A DNA stretch of 64,000 nucleotides from Trichodelitschia bisporula (GCA_010356995.1 ML996699.1:89181-153180), one strand, 5' to 3'; positions 33,713 through 50,112 are shown, counted from the first letter of the stretch. The notes: generated from the letters alone by a model not told the origin. Made by a program: numbers and translations.

Positions 33713-36700
33713 GACTAGGGCGAGGGAAGATGTACTTTCGTGAGGTCTTGTCAGTGACACCGAGATGTTAAGCCAACTTGAGGAAAGGCAGATGTTCGTC
33801 TGAGGAGAAGTGCACAAGTGGTTCCCACAGTCTGGGTCGAGTGAGTGTAGTCACCACTGTCAGCCAATTCGTACTCCAGCAACGAAGGGGTGACGGCTCA
33901 TGATTTATCCTCCAGCATCACCAAAACGCGCTTTTAGGAGGCCCGACTTCAATAAAGGGGCATTGATGAAGTCAAACCCGTGCCGGGAACGCGAATCAAG
34001 CAAAGAGCAAGACGAGGCGTGCAAGTTGAAGTCCCACGACAGCAATCAGCCAGGCTGAAACGACTGCGAGATATTACCATGCTACAACCCGCTTCCTGAA
34101 CGGAAGCCGAGCTTGTACTCATAATGGAAAGCAATCACATGTCTCATGTCGTCGCGGCTAACCCCTTGTCTCCGGGGCTGCCTCTGAAAGCATCAGAAGG
34201 GCTGGAGAGAAGCAAATGCCGATAGTAACGATGGCAAACTCAAGCTCCGGAGGTAAACAGTGGTCCGATGTCTCTAATACCGCCCACGGTACTTGCTGGT
34301 CACGGGAGCTAACCCCGCGAATTCGGAAGGTCGAGTCGATATTAGGCGGGGCGGGCCAAGTTTCTCCAGCCTCGACGTCCAGCCTCCGTGGTTCATCGCT
34401 GCTTGATGCTTTGAACGGTAGGCTGAGCAATGGCAGTCAGCAACGGCTGCTAGCTCGGTAAACGGTCAGAGATTGCCGATACGGACTATCAGATGCAAGG
34501 AGCTGGATGTTTGCGGGCACGCAGATGAGCTGACAGGTGCATGCATCCTGGTGCATATCTGAAGTAAGCTTGACCCTCGCCGACCGGTATACGGCATTGC
34601 ATCACAATGAAGCATGGCTCAAGATGAAGCCCGACATCAACGGTGATGCGGAGGCAACCCAATTGGGGCCTTTAGGCGCGGAGGCGAACTCCATGCCTTG
34701 GTGACGTCGGACAGGCGCCGGATGGCGGTGCTGCGGCGATCGACGCGAAGGAAATGTCCAGCATGGCTTTATGGCAGGGTTGGCAGGCGCCCGCCTCGGT
34801 GGAAACACCATGCAGGCAATATAAAAAAGGTGGGAGACAATTTGGCCCCCGGCCCAACGGATGGGGATCGACGGGCGCTGGTCGCCTGTTGTTGGTGTTC
34901 CGGCAATCGGCTACCCACTTCGGCCTCAGAATCGAGCAGAATACGCGATCTACCAAAATGGGCAGCTTCCGTCATTTTTCTCTCCGCAGCCTCAATTCGA
35001 CGGACGTTGGATTGCAATTTAATCCGCATACGGTGGCTGGCGCCCGCGTCCAGATCCTTATCCTAGGGCTGCAGTTGACCCTGGCAGGCTGCGGTACCCT
35101 TGTTGACGCCTTACGAGCGAGGAGAAAAAATGGTGCATCCGGATTCGGCCAATATGTTCGACCCTCAAATCGAGCAAACACAAACACGCCGTGCAGTTCA
35201 ACTCAAAGAAGGGGGGGCATTGGTGGGCCACACTTTGGCTTTGAGCTACGTTTCCGGGGAGGCGAGATATTAAGGACTTGAAGCAGAAGGCTCCACAACG
35301 CGGGCCACGACTGACATGGATGGAACATAGCGTTGTGTGTCTCTACCGGAGCCGGCACTGCGTTCCTGCGTCACCGGCCTGCAAGCTGGTGCAAGCCGTC
35401 GGCAGCAGTTGCGGTCACGGCGAACGGCGGGGCAGGTCGAGTCGTGGGTTTGTGGTCCGAAGCCGTAACGGCCATGCCGTATCAGGCTCTCGTGCGTGCG
35501 CAAGTTCAGTCTTGGGGCTTGACTCTTGACAGGTCCTCTTTTTTTGACTCCCTTGCGTGCGATGAGTCGGGTTATTTGACAAGCCAAAAAAGCATCTTGA
35601 CTAGACGGCTAATATGTAGCGTGGAGCGATATTATGCCGTCGTCGGGGAAAGCGGAACCGCATCCCAAATCCCTGGGGGTGTTCGAAATCTGAAAGTTTG
35701 ACTCTTGCGTCAGCCCCAGACCCGGCCCGATGCGAAGTAAGGCTGGGTTTCCATAACCTAACCGTATTGAGCTCATCAGAAGCGCAGAAGCGGGCGGAAA
35801 ACATTGCAGGCGGGCTGATGGGGACGACATCCCGGGCAAGACGTTGGAGCGGGGTGGAGCCGGCGACGCAAGCAAACAGCGGGGTCCTTACCCTTTGGCA
35901 AGGGCCGACATAATCCACACACGATCCGTTTCTCTCCGACAGATTTCAGGAAGCGAAGAAGAAAGAGACGATGCACAACAGAACGCCACGGTCGAAGTAG
36001 ACTTGTGGAATTGAGGCGTCGACGGGAACGGGAGAGATTGGCGCAGGAGCAGGCGTCTGGAAGTCTGAAACGGCCAGGACGAAGCTTCAGCAACACGTGT
36101 GCGACGGGCAATATGCCTTGGGACAGATCGCAGAGGGGCTGTGCTGCGACGCTGTGTTCAAGCCTTGAAGCCTTGGGGCTTGTTAGGGCCAGCTCTCACC
36201 CCATCTTTTGGAGATGCCGCGGTGCTGTTGTGACTTGCTGCGTTGTTTCGAGAGAGTGTTCTATCGTGCAATGGTGGCTAGAACTAGTCGAAGGAGAGTA
36301 ATTGCTAGCTTTAGAGCATTACGGAACTCTGCATTAGCTTTGTCCTTTGCGGTTTGTACTTAGATCATGCTTTCCAGCTCCCACCGACCCACGGTTCAGT
36401 CTGCGCTCCACGCCCATGGCCCATGGTTCATGGCACCATGGCGGACGCGCTAGAAGCCTTCTTTGAGTGCCGCGAATTGCCCTAGCGGAGAATTGCTAGA
36501 CGTCGACGGATCAACGTAGTGCGTAGACTAGAAGCTGGTCGCAGCAGAAGTCGTACATTGAGCCTGAGGAGGGGAAGAGCGATCTGCGACGAGGGTTCCG
36601 CCTTGCTTGAGCCTCTCGCATGCACGTCGCAAAGTTTCCAGTCGCTGCGCAGACATGACAGGCGCCCGCGTGCTCGCTTGGCCCCTTGGGGCGTCACGGA

Positions 36701-38355
36701 TGCAGCCTGGGTGCTGCCGTCGGTGGTAGGAGGGCGGAGCGGAGGGTGTCACGGGAGGAGGCCTAGACGCAGAGACCTGAGAGGTCGAATTCGAGACGAT
36801 GAGAAACCACGGGAGGGAAAGGAAGGAGGAAGAGACGCAGAAGCAGAAGCAAGCAGGAAGCAAGCAAGCAAGCAGTTGCATGAAGCAAGTCAGCACGACG
36901 CCGCTCACTCTTTTGTCATTGGTAGCGCGTCGGGTCGCAATTGGCCACCGAGGGGCCGTAGAGAGAAGACGCACCCATTCGTTGGTGGAGGCAGTGAACG
37001 GTGCATGTTGGAAATGCATTGCAATTGGTAGAGAGCCCATTCCTGTCTCTCTTCGGAACCGCATCAACTCGGCTCGCAAGTCGACAGCGTGTCGTCAAAG
37101 GGGCAGCAGAAGATTAGAGGGACTTGTGTTGCGAGACCCTTCAATATCGAATTTGAAGGGGTGAAGTGGGTAAGGGAAGTTGAGAGGGAATGGGAGTCAT
37201 TAAGGGACTGGTGAAAGGGACATGATGGGTACCACGAGGGTGGACCGGTGCGGAGAATGAGGGTATTGAGGGGTCCATATGCTTTTTCTTCCCTTTTACC
37301 TTCCCTCTTCTCCATGCCCGTTTCCCTGGCTAACGGAACCCAGAGACGAGCTATACGATGTGATGCTGTCGATGTGATATTGAATATGCATGCCACGCAG
37401 CGGCAGTGGCAGTAGCAGCGGCTTTTGGCTTCCCAATCGGCCGGCCAGCTACCAGTAGGAAGGAAGGTAGAGGTGGTCGATGGGATAGGTCAGGATAGGG
37501 ATTGATAGGCAATATCCTGTTCGCAGTCCTATCCGACTGGACCTCGCTGGACGCCTTCTCCGAGAGAGAGAGAGAGAACATCAAACAACCCAAACCTTCC
37601 ATCGCTTTTGCCATCGTGATACTTGGTACACCTTTCCATCTCCATCTTCATCTTCATCCCCATCTCTTCCCAACCTCTCCCATTGCTATCGTCATCACCC
37701 ACCACCCCACTCCTCAACCCCACCTCAAGCCTATCCAACAGCGCCTTCAAGCATCTCCATCAGCCCAGCTCGCACCACAGATCCGCCCGCTCTCCCGGTG
37801 TCCCGCGGCCCTCCCTAGCGTACCGCTCGCATTCTCTCCTCCCCTCTGTTGTCCTCTTTCACGTTTTGCGCCCCTCCGCTGTTGTCGCCGTCACCTTTCG
37901 GGGCATAGGATAGGAATACAGTACCGGCCACCCCACTCTTGTGCCTTCTTCTTTGCCTGGCTTTTCATCATCCCAACCTTACCCCCAGTCAAGGCGGGCC
38001 GCCGTGCTGGAAAGTGGCTTTTCTGGTATCCTCCTTAGTAAAGGTTAGCACCGGCACCAGCGAGCACCAGAGCACTCCCAAGCAAGCAAGCAAGCAGCAA
38101 GCAAAGCGGCGGCGGCAGCAGCAGCAGCAGCAACGCGCTTCAAGGCCTCAAAGCACAACCGGTCGCAGAACCCGCAGCAAAACGAGCAGCGCAAAGTAAA
38201 GCAAACGCAAAAGTCGAAAGTCAAGGGAAGGAAAGGAAAATTAACGCCTTTTGCTTGCTTGCGCGTCAAAGCAATCAGCAAGAACTTCAGCGTTGAGCAT
38301 CTTTAGTTACGCCATTTACCACCATACCCCTCCTAGGCTCCCCTCCTCCCCCCCC

Positions 38356-38414
<59 letters not shown>

Positions 38415-38544
38415 ATCCCATCCCATTACAGTACCGCCTACAACCCCCCCCCTCCCATCTCACTATCCCTCCGCTCAGCGCGCAGGCTGGCGCAAACGCA
38501 CCAAAAAAACGCCCCACAAGAAGTCCAACCCAGCTCAGACCTCG
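33713..38544. other. Long intergenic region upstream of the Ste20-type kinase
   Basis: I found no supportable gene in 4.8 kb. ORFs on both strands at 34.2-36.3 kb overlap each other and have no family features. AGCA-type short repeats occur near 36845-36885 and 38078-38105, a GA microsatellite near 37562-37577 and the C homopolymer at 38357-38412. The last 1 kb is CT-rich and probably is the promoter and long 5' leader of the kinase gene. Confidence 0.45.
38357..38412. repeat. 56-nt C homopolymer in the kinase 5' leader region
   Basis: There are 56 consecutive C residues on the plus strand, preceded by a shorter C-rich block (38341-38355). The tract ends 132 nt before the kinase ATG. If transcribed, the mRNA would carry poly-C and the template strand a long G tract. 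Length is likely unstable in cells and in sequencing. Confidence 0.9.
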
Positions 38545-41217
<2,673 letters not shown>

Positions 41218-42095
41218 GCGCCTCGCACACCAACATCTCCGCAACGGCGCCATACATTCACATCGCGGAATCTCACGTCCAACGGTTTGCATCACTTCAC
41301 CTCTTCCACCCTTTGCAACGGGAGCACCATCAATGTAACCCGTCGCAAGGATCCAACCACCCCCCTGATCCCAGTCGTCCTTCCACAACCCTCTCTGACG
41401 ACGGGTTCCTAACCACCTTTTTTTTCATTTGTCATTTGTGTGATACCCGCACACCGGCACCCCATCCCTTTCCAGCACCCGGCAACGCCAACACCCGAGC
41501 ACGAACCGGATATCTGCAGCAAGCTAGCGATACGCCGAAACTGGATTTCCTGAAATGATGTCGTTGCCGGTGTTGCTGCGCTGGTGCTCGGTTTCTGCCG
41601 CTTGTCTGTCGTCCTGGCGTATACCCATTGCTTTGCCCTTTGCTGCAGGCTGTTACTTGTGCCGGTGTGCGCAGTTCGGGATGCCTGCTTGCATGACGGA
41701 AGGATTTGGCTATGCGTATTGTGTCTCTCTCTTCCCACTTCTTCCCCCCTAGGGCAATACTGGCGCGTGGGTCTCTATGTTACGGCGTTCTACTCGGCGG
41801 GTTTCCCCTTTTTTCTCAATTCCCTTTTGATATGTGGTGTCGGGGTTCTTTCTCTTTTGCTGTATGCCCCGGGGGAATTGTGTGTGTGGGAGGATTTATG
41901 CGGATGACGGATATATGGAACTGCGGGCGAGGACACGGGAAACGGCTAAACAAACTCATCAAAAGTTTCTTCTTACTCGGTCGTAGGAGAATAGACTTGT
42001 CACGCACAAATCCATGATTCGATGATATGTAGCGGTGCATGTGCGATCTACACTAATCTGCCACTAGAATAACCGCTCCAGACAAGCCCGTCACG
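41218..42095. other. Convergent 3' regions
   Basis: This interval lies between the 3' ends of the plus-strand kinase gene and the minus-strand DUF1308 gene. No coding content is recognised; the left portion is likely the kinase 3' UTR. Confidence 0.5.
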
Positions 42096-43738
42096 TCACG
42101 TCCCGTACTCATCCTCATCCATCTGCCCAGCAATATACCCCCGCGCCCCATCCCGCCTCGTCTTCTCCTTCGCCACCAAACTCCTCGCCGTCGCGCAAAC
42201 CCACACATCAGGCCCGAGGACCTCCACCTGCGGGCCCTCCTCATCCCTCCTCCGCCTTTCCTCTTCCTCAAACACCCGCTCCATCGCCTTAACCGCCACA
42301 CGATTCGCAGTCAGCGTCGTCAACCCACTAACCCACCCAAACCCAAACACGCTAATATTCATCGCGCTCAGCGCATCGGTCAGACACCCCGCGAGCCGGC
42401 TCCGCGGCAACTCGGCTTCTTCAACCACATACACGGGGAGAAGCCAGGAGTCTGGCAATTTGTGGGACGAGAGCGGCTGCAGCACCGCGCGCACTGCGGC
42501 GCTGCGCTCTGCGGCTTCTGCGGCGTCCACGGGGAGGGAGTGAGAGGAGAGTAGCAGCGCGGCACGCGCGCGCTCGCTCTCCGTGCCTATTTCTTCGACT
42601 ATTGCGCGCATGCGCGTCGCGGCGGTGTTGGTGGTGAGGAGGGTGCGGTGCGCCATGGCGGGCCAGAGGGTGGAGGGGAGGAGCTTCTCTGTGGCTTCGA
42701 TGGCGATTTGCCGGGCTATTACTGGGTTTGGGGTTGCGGTGGGGGGGACGCGGGCGTGGGATATGTCGCTGGTGAGTGCGAGGAGGAGGGTGCAGTCTAT
42801 GTTTACGGTAAGGGTGAAGGAGGCGTATGGGTTGGAGAGGAGCCGCGGTAGGAGGGTCTTGATAGGGGGGGGAGGGGGAGGGAGGTCCCGCGCGGTGGTG
42901 AGGTGGATGCCTTTCTGGGTGAGGACGGAGAGGACGTGGTCTATTTGGTGGTGGATGCCGTGGGCAAGGCGGGGGAGGACGAAGTGGACTTTTGGGTGGC
43001 GATTGCGGATGCGGGTGTTCGATGCGGTGGATAGGATGGAGTGGGCGAGTTTGAAGAGCGGGAGGGAGGGGACGGAGGCGTCGCGGCCGGGATAGACGAA
43101 CTGCGCTTCGTTGTTTTGCGCCCATGAGGGGACGTCTTCCGAGTCGGAGGAGTCCTCGCCGGGCCAGTAGTAGCCTTCTTTGGCGATGTCCATCATTAGG
43201 CGGTTGGGGGTGATGGTGGAGAGCTTGATCCATTGCAGACCGAAGGAGGCGACTACGTCTACGGGCGAGCTGTGCCGCTTAAGGGAGACGAGGCCGGTGG
43301 TGTGTTTGGCGGTTTGCCATGTCGCCTCGAGGAAGGGAAGGTTTGAAGTAGTGATGAGTTCGTGGACGCGGGCTGGGGACGTGGTGGAGGCGCCGCGGAG
43401 CTGAGGGTCAGTATATGCGCCGTGATATTGGGGCCAGCACCCACATTCTCCATCGCCTTGAGCTCTTTGACTGCATCGTTGCGGAAATGGCGGCATTCCA
43501 GCTTGTCCGTCTGTCGCTTTTCGGCACAGGCGTTGTAGAAGATGTCAAGTTCGTCGATTAGCTCATGGCAGCGCCGTACCATGTTGTCTGCGGTCTGGGA
43601 TTTGACGTCTAGAAAGGCCATAGGGTGGCCGGGAGTATTAACCTCCCACGGCTCGACGTCGTCCTCGTCCGATGATGCATCCATCATGATAAAATCCTCT
43701 TCCTCATACTTGGAGGTGGTCTTCATTGCGTTCGACAT
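42096..43738 (-). CDS. DUF1308 family protein
   Basis: Two exons (43738-43445, 43400-42096; intron 44 nt with GTGGGT donor) give 532 aa. An acidic N-terminus (EEEDFIMMDASSDEDD) is followed by a helical segment. The DUF1308-type C-terminal region then contains WQTAKHTTGLV, VDVVASFGLQWIKL and the helix-rich part with VNIDCTLLLALTSDISH. That last motif resembles a nuclease-like (PIN) core with conserved Asp. Human C7orf25 is a relative by the same domain. Biochemical function is not established. The family link is from memory of these motifs. Confidence 0.82.
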
Positions 43739-44061
43739 CCTGGAGGCGTTTGGATGTCGTCAGGGCAAATGATCCAGACAAAATCGTAAAATTTAAACCA
43801 GACGAGACGAGACTACTCCGTAGGTGGTATTCTCTCGGCGACTCCAAGTCCACGATGCTCTTTTCATTAGTTCTAGGAAGTAGCAAGTTGCACAACTCAG
43901 TAAGGATGTAATAATTCCTTCCGCGCCCTTCAACAACCCAGCCGAGTCACAGCCACGTCCAGTTGCTCCAGCCCTGCCCCTCAAGCCACCCTTGCACGGC
44001 GGAATTTCGCCGGTCAAACTCGCGACGACCACCCATCTGCTCCTCCACAACCACACCCAAC
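43739..44061. promoter_or_regulatory. Bidirectional promoter, DUF1308 gene / srp21
   Basis: This is a 323-bp gap between divergent start codons. It must hold both promoters. No clear TATA box is seen near either start. Confidence 0.5.
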
Positions 44062-44628
44062 ATGCCAACTCTAAGCTACAACGTGTGGCTAGAAAAGTCC
44101 GCAGAGCTACTCAAAGCCCGGCCTTCCACGGTACGAGTTTTCCTCCCGCATACGACGCCGCTAACCGCTGACAGACCCGCATCACGACCAAGTACAAAGT
44201 CCTCGACCCGAGTGCCGTGTCTAAAAAGTCTCTCAAGCGCAAGGCTGCCGGCGAAGATGGCGAGACGGCTGATCCCGCCGTTCCCAAGGGCGAGCTCACG
44301 CTGAAGGCCTTCGATCCGGAGTCGGGCGTCTGTCTTAAGTACAAGACTATCAAGGCCGCGGAGGTGGGGCGGTTGATTGCGGGGCTGGGGAGCTTGGGGA
44401 GGGACATGGCGGCGTTGCCGGCGATTGCTAAAGGTAAGAGCGGCGTGTTCTTGGTGGCGGATCTGGCTTATTCTTTTCATAGACGCGGCTGCGGAGGTCG
44501 TGGCCGACCAGGAGACCGGGGTCAACACGCCTGTCACGGAGGCTCCGCCGAAAGACAAGGAGAGCAAGCCTGCGGCGGCGGAGGGCAAGGCTGGGGGTAA
44601 TAAGAAGAAGAAGAAGGGCAAGAAATGA
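44062..44628 (+). CDS. srp21: Signal recognition particle subunit SRP21 (SRP9 domain)
   Basis: Three exons (44062-44130, 44175-44433, 44483-44628; introns 44 and 49 nt) give 157 aa. The SRP9-21 domain is clear: WLEKSAELLKARPSTTRITT spans intron 1, followed by LTLKAFDPESGVCLKYKTIK and AAEVGRLIAGLGSLGRDMAA. The tail is Lys-rich (NKKKKKGKK), as in fungal SRP21. The protein binds the Alu part of SRP RNA with SRP14 and takes part in co-translational targeting to the ER. All three exons keep the frame with family sequence across the joints. Confidence 0.9.
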
Positions 44629-45406
44629 ACGACGTGCATCGCATTGGGCACGGCGTGTTGGGGTTGTAGGTTTACGAAGACATCCGTTTTTGCATGGATG
44701 ACGAGATACCCGGTTGGTGGTCTGCGGATGAAAGACACTTAGAAGCGGTTTCTGTATCTGCTGTTTTGAGGGTATGGACTGCGACGTTGCCGAGCGATGG
44801 GCAGTGCAGCGAGGTAATTCTTGCGAGGTTCCTTTCTGCGGCCTTGCTAATACCCATTGCAGTCCAGAGCATCTAGGGGTTGCCTGGGTCCTTGTTCAAG
44901 TTTCTGGGACTGTGGAAATCTGCGGTAGTTATCACAGTTCATGAATCAAATCGGGACCATTGAGCCTTCTCCCGCTCTCAACGAAACTTTGAATGCGCTC
45001 ACTGTTATCGTCTGAAGGCTGAAGGTGCCATCGTGGTTGTTCGGGATTTTTGAAGGCCCCCTACGGTGACAAGACGTAATCCTTCTAGCATCCTATTTCA
45101 CCACACCCTCAAGCTTGTCGGGCTGCTCATACATAGCAGGGACTTCCTTCGAAGCAGCTGTGCGTTTCCATTTCCTGTCAGGGAACCCATGCGGACGACT
45201 CAAAATAGGCTTGACGCTTGCAGTGCTGAAGAATCCGATAATATTGTCATCATATAATCGCGTGAGCAGTCAGAAAGTGTGAGTGCTCTGAAACTTGGAC
45301 GCCGAGCGTTCAAGCTAATCGACTATGACAGCACTGCAGGATGTCTCGGTCTCGCGCTGGAACACTCTCAATTATTTCCATCCATTTCTTGCTATCACAA
45401 ATCGGT
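44629..45406. other. Intergenic region between srp21 and tRNA-Pro
   Basis: The left end is the srp21 3' UTR. No other gene is recognised in this 778-bp gap. Confidence 0.5.
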
Positions 45407-45489
45407 GTCTGAATGGTCTAGTGGTATGATTCTTGCTTAGGGTCGACTAGAATATGCAAGAGGTCCCGCGTTCGACTCGCGGTTCAGAC
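45407..45489 (+). tRNA. tRNA-Pro (anticodon AGG) with 12-nt intron
   Basis: The acceptor stem GTCTGAA pairs with TTCAGAC. The D-arm region TGGTCTAGTGGTATGA is the usual Pro form. Anticodon stem CTTGC/GCAAG encloses TTAGGG-T with anticodon AGG (45439-45441). The T arm is CCGCG-TTCGACT-CGCGG. A 12-nt intron (45443-45454) follows position 37, the normal site of nuclear tRNA introns. The mature length is 71 nt. A- and B-box promoters lie inside the gene. Confidence 0.93.
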
Positions 45490-48400
45490 CGAGTTCCTTT
45501 TTGCTTCCTGCAGCTTCGGCAGCGCTGTCTATCATTTTCGAGTCACGTATGGAGTACCGCCACATCTTGCCCTGCCCAAGAGAACTCACGAAAGGCCTCG
45601 CAGACACCTTCTCAGGTCCTCGTTGGCTTGAGGAGCTTCGAAGCTGCCCAACTGGTGTTGTACTCGCACTCGGATCGGACCTCTCCCCTCGTTTCGTGCT
45701 TAAGATCTACCAGGCATCACTGCATCGAAATTCTTCCTCCCGAGTTGCGTGTGTTTGCTGAATATTGGAATCGTCATTTCCAGTACCGCTTGTCGAATCC
45801 ACATCTCGCGACACGCCGTTTTGTCAGCTGCCGGTTGATATCATGGCTTAGGTAATTGGTCCTTGCTGGAGCGGAATCCCATACTGCAGCGATATCATAC
45901 TCCTTCTGTCTTTGCGCATGGGTGTCAGTAGATCCTTTGGATAGTCTGCTTGAGCCTTTCGCCTGTGAGTCCGTCAAAGCAGCATTGAGGCTCGACATCA
46001 ACGACTAGACTAGACCCAAATAGGCAATCATGATTAAAACTTTGAACATTGGCAGCCCCGACGGCATCTTTGCTTCCTTTTTGCTTCGTTCTGCGGTCAT
46101 GCACAATGATGAGCTCTCGCCGTCAGCAATTGTGCCAGCGCTAATGTCCATTTGAGGCCGATGCTTCCGTACTTCGGCAGGGCGTTTGGTTACGGGCCTC
46201 TCGGTTCACTTAATGGGAACGGCGACAACTTGCACTCGGATAGGTGGCAATTTCACCAAGCGATCTTCCATAGAGAGGTAGTACTCTGACTCGACCTTTG
46301 AGTCTAGAAACGTCTCAATTGCACCAGATTTCACCTTCCCATCCCGTCAATGACGCAGGCATTCTGCTCCAAGCCCCCCGCCCATCCCTGCCCTCGCCTT
46401 CCCGTCTGAGCCGCCACCTCCAGGCCTCACCATCATCAGCCTTGGCAGGGCTCGACCTGCATACTGTGGAATAGCTCGAGTAAGCGCAGACGCCTCTCTC
46501 TCAAACCACTCGCGCACGTGGACTCGGCGTCTTACTCGATAATTACTCGATAGGAACCAGGTACCGCGCGCAAGCGTCAAGTCACGTCAGACTTTGCCAA
46601 CAACCGCACAAACTACGGTATTCGCCCTACCTCCATCCGGCAAATATTTGCGATAGGCCGATGTATTCGACGCCACGCTACATTCGCGACCCGCCGCCGC
46701 GATCGCAGCTACGGTACGAAATACTAGTGCGAAATTCACGAACACCGCGAACCGTCCACCGAGCGCAACCCCGACCTCAAATCCGACTGCAAATCCGACC
46801 GCGCTACTCTCAACGGCACCCCTCTCTCTGAGAAGCCCCAGTTGCGGGGCCGGGGAGTAATAAGCATACCGTCCTAAACCTCAACAACCTCATCGCTAGC
46901 GGGACCCAGACCCGGCCCGAGGTGGCCCGCATGGATCTGGGTCCACGGTCCCGGCGGGGCAGGGCCCGATATGCGGACCAGCGGCTAGCCGTGCGCGGTT
47001 CGGGTCTCGCCTGTTAAGGGCTGCGGGTGACGGAGCCGGCCGATGTGGGGCGGGTGGGTGGGGAGGGGTGGTAGGTATGGGGCGGGGATCGGGATCGTGC
47101 CGGGCGTCAATTCTTCGCTATTCTTCGTACTACTTACGCTAGTACGGTACGTAGTACTTTGTGTGGCGCAGGCGGGCGAGTTTCGAAGCGAGAAGGACTG
47201 GTGATCTGATCTGATGTTGTGCGCGTGTGCGTTGACGATGGCGTTGGCGTTGGTGTTTCATTGCCAATGCCTGACGCATGTGGGCGGGTTGTTACGTCAT
47301 AGTGGCGGGGGATTGTTGTTCCCGGCCGATGGCGGCGATGACGGCAACGCCACTGGACAATATCGTGCTGCTGATGCGGAGTGTTCTCCGGTTTTGAGGG
47401 GCTTGATTTCGGAAGAGATTCCATCTCTTTGATCGGCGACTTGCCGCAATGAGCAGCGTTGGGGTATTAGAAACTTCACAGCTAATGTGCTCACGATGCG
47501 CTCACGATGGCCTCGGCTGCGGCCTGAGCTGTAGATCCTGCAGGCAAGATTCGCTGCTGCGAAGGCGTCAATGGAGCTTAATGGCGCTTTTGTCCTTTTC
47601 CTGGAGAGGCTCTCGGCACTGGAAAATGCACACCGAGTTAACTTTGCCTTCAATGGGTATGACCATGGCAGGAGTCAAAAACTTGTGCATGCCGGCAGTA
47701 TTGAGCCAAGTACCTGCATCTCACGCTATTTACGCCGCATTGGACTAGCGAGTTGAAGCATCCAAAATTTTGCGCTGACGTTGCATCGAGGCCAAAGACA
47801 ACAAACAGATCGCCATGGAATGCTGCGATGATGGTAAATAGCAAAAATCTCGAGCCTGACCCCGGATCCAACTGCATTCAATAGGGTCCAGGGATCCACG
47901 AGGTGAACAGATTTTTGATGCCTGTGGCACTTGTCTCTGTTGTCCCACATCGCGCAATATTCGGCCATCATCAAGCTACACCGATCAGCCGCCTTGTTTG
48001 TCCGTCGTGACGATCCAGACCGCACTCTCCAACCACAGCGGAGCCCACATTGCGGGGAAGGCACCGGCTAGCATCAGACTGACGCGAAGAAAAAATGTGC
48101 GAAACCTCCAAGGCGGGGCCTGCGCTAGGATTTACCCCTCGCACAGTAGTTAGATGACACTCTGACACCACGGAACACGGCTCGCGATCGATGATCCAAG
48201 GCCGCGAGTTAATTGCGCAGTTGCAGCATGGCTCGATGCCATTAGTCACGGCTTACCGGTTACGGATGCTGGCTAGATGGCAGAATGAGGTTTGTGTGCG
48301 ACGGGCCCGGGGTGAGGTGGGCACGCAAGGTGCGGGCACGAATGCGCAACCTTGATCATCGCTTCGTGAATCTCCGCGGGCCATGGTATCCGTGGCTGGG

Positions 48401-50112
48401 GGTGAGGGGTACGGGGCGTACGGTGAGAATTGCTTGAGGCGCTTTGTACCGACTGTTTGAGCACTTTTTACCCTCCTCCAGGCAGAGGCGCTGCGCTGTT
48501 TTAGCCCGGCTTGTCAGTTACCTGTCGTTGTTGCCCGTGGCTGTCGTCGTTGTCGCTTGTGCTCGTCAAACATTCCACCGAGGGCTGTACAGTACCAAGA
48601 GAACTGCATAGCAAGCGAGCGAAGTCACACAATCATGTGCAGGACGTCGGAGAGAGGACCGGGCTGGCCGGAATATTTTGGAATCGGGCCTTTCGGTCAC
48701 AGCGAGGCTGAGGTTTAAATTTACTGCGCTGGCACCGCGCGTTGGCAGAGGTCGAAGCTGGAGCCCAAAGGCAGCCGGACACTGGGCGCTGGGGCTTTAT
48801 CTACAACAGCTGAACTGATAACGTGCAGCGTCTGGCCCTCTGGGTACTGGAGGCGCTGCTGAGGCTCTCTGCGACGAGCCTGTAGGAAGCCGTGATGATG
48901 AGCAGGGCTCCTCGATCGGGGTGCTTCAAGCCACGCGTGTCACGCCCAGGGCTGACGTTTCCGGACATCAGCGAGCGCAAGCCTAAATCGACACAATCTG
49001 GGAAACGCGTCGACGCAGGTCAACACTGTCACCGCCTGTTTGAAGCTCATTACCTCTCTTCTTGTCATGGGCAGGGCTTGTGGGTATACCGTCATCGGGA
49101 AAGGAGAGGGAAGCCGCGTCCTCACCTTGCGGTGTGCTTTCCCCTCTTCCATCGTGAAAGTGTCGTCACGAGTTCGTCGTTGGGCCCCAGACCTCATGAC
49201 CGGCAAAGGCCGTTTGCGCCGCGTTGGCGGCACGCCATCTAGTCCTCTTCTAGCGCCGCGACGAATTTTCCGCGGCTCCACCTCTGGCGACTGTGGAGCA
49301 AGGGTTCTGGCATCCAGTTGGTTTGATCAGTGAATAGCGGAGGGGCCGGTGGATGGGCTGGGATGGAGGCTTTGCGGGGTGGGTCTAGCGCTAAATGGGG
49401 AGCAGACCCAGCTCGACGTGCGTTTGCGCCTCGTTGTCAGCCCTCGTTTCCTGGCTTGCTTCGTTGGAAATCCGGGGCAAACAAAGCCTCCAAGGGATTG
49501 TTCCGGCGACAAGAGTCTCTCACAGCGTTCAAGGGCTGACCAGGGGCATGGAGGCGTGGTTTGTAGTCATTGCTCTGGGGCTCCACAAATGGAAAGCTTT
49601 GCTGTTACCTCACGCTCACGTCGTGCCTCTGCCAACGCCATATATGGAGGGAAGGGGCGCCCCTCATATTGGACCTACAGTTAGGAATTTGCCTCTTAGA
49701 CCTTTTTTGATATCTTCGTTTGGCGCATTTGGTGATATTCGCAACCGGTGGTCAGAAACCAATTCACATCTCGACCATTTTATGACTTCACCTCACCTGC
49801 CAAGCGTCGATTCCTTTTGCTGGCATTGCATCTCCGGCAAACAAACAATTCGATCAACCCGATCTCGGTGCCGCCACACTTGATCACTTCCCTGCCAAAA
49901 AAAATAAACACGAGCAGTGACGAGACGAGGCACCATCTCACGAGGGAGCGCTCTCGCCTCCCCAATCCCCATCCAGAGCTTGCATGACAAGCGTCGCCTC
50001 ACGCCAACAAGACCTCGCAGCCGACCAGGTCAAGCGGTCCCCCTGTCACCGCCTTCTGCGCGCGTACTTTCCGCTCAAGGTGCCAACCGCCCGCCTTCCC
50101 GCCTGTTCCATT
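45490..50112. other. Long intergenic region
   Basis: This 4.6-kb stretch after the tRNA has no ORF with recognisable content and no supportable exon chain. A GC-rich segment at about 46890-47050 has repeated short GGCCCG/GGGACC motifs. A C/T-rich leader precedes the arrestin gene. An in-frame ATG at 49984 could extend that gene by 43 residues. Confidence 0.45.

Noticed and set aside
38251-38544. N-terminal poly-Pro extension of the kinase
   Set aside because: The frame is open through the C tract but contains no ATG before 38545; the tract is therefore placed in the leader.
46890-47050. GC-rich segment with GGACC/GGCCCG motifs
   Set aside because: Considered as a structured RNA or repeat; no consistent pairing or period could be established by eye.
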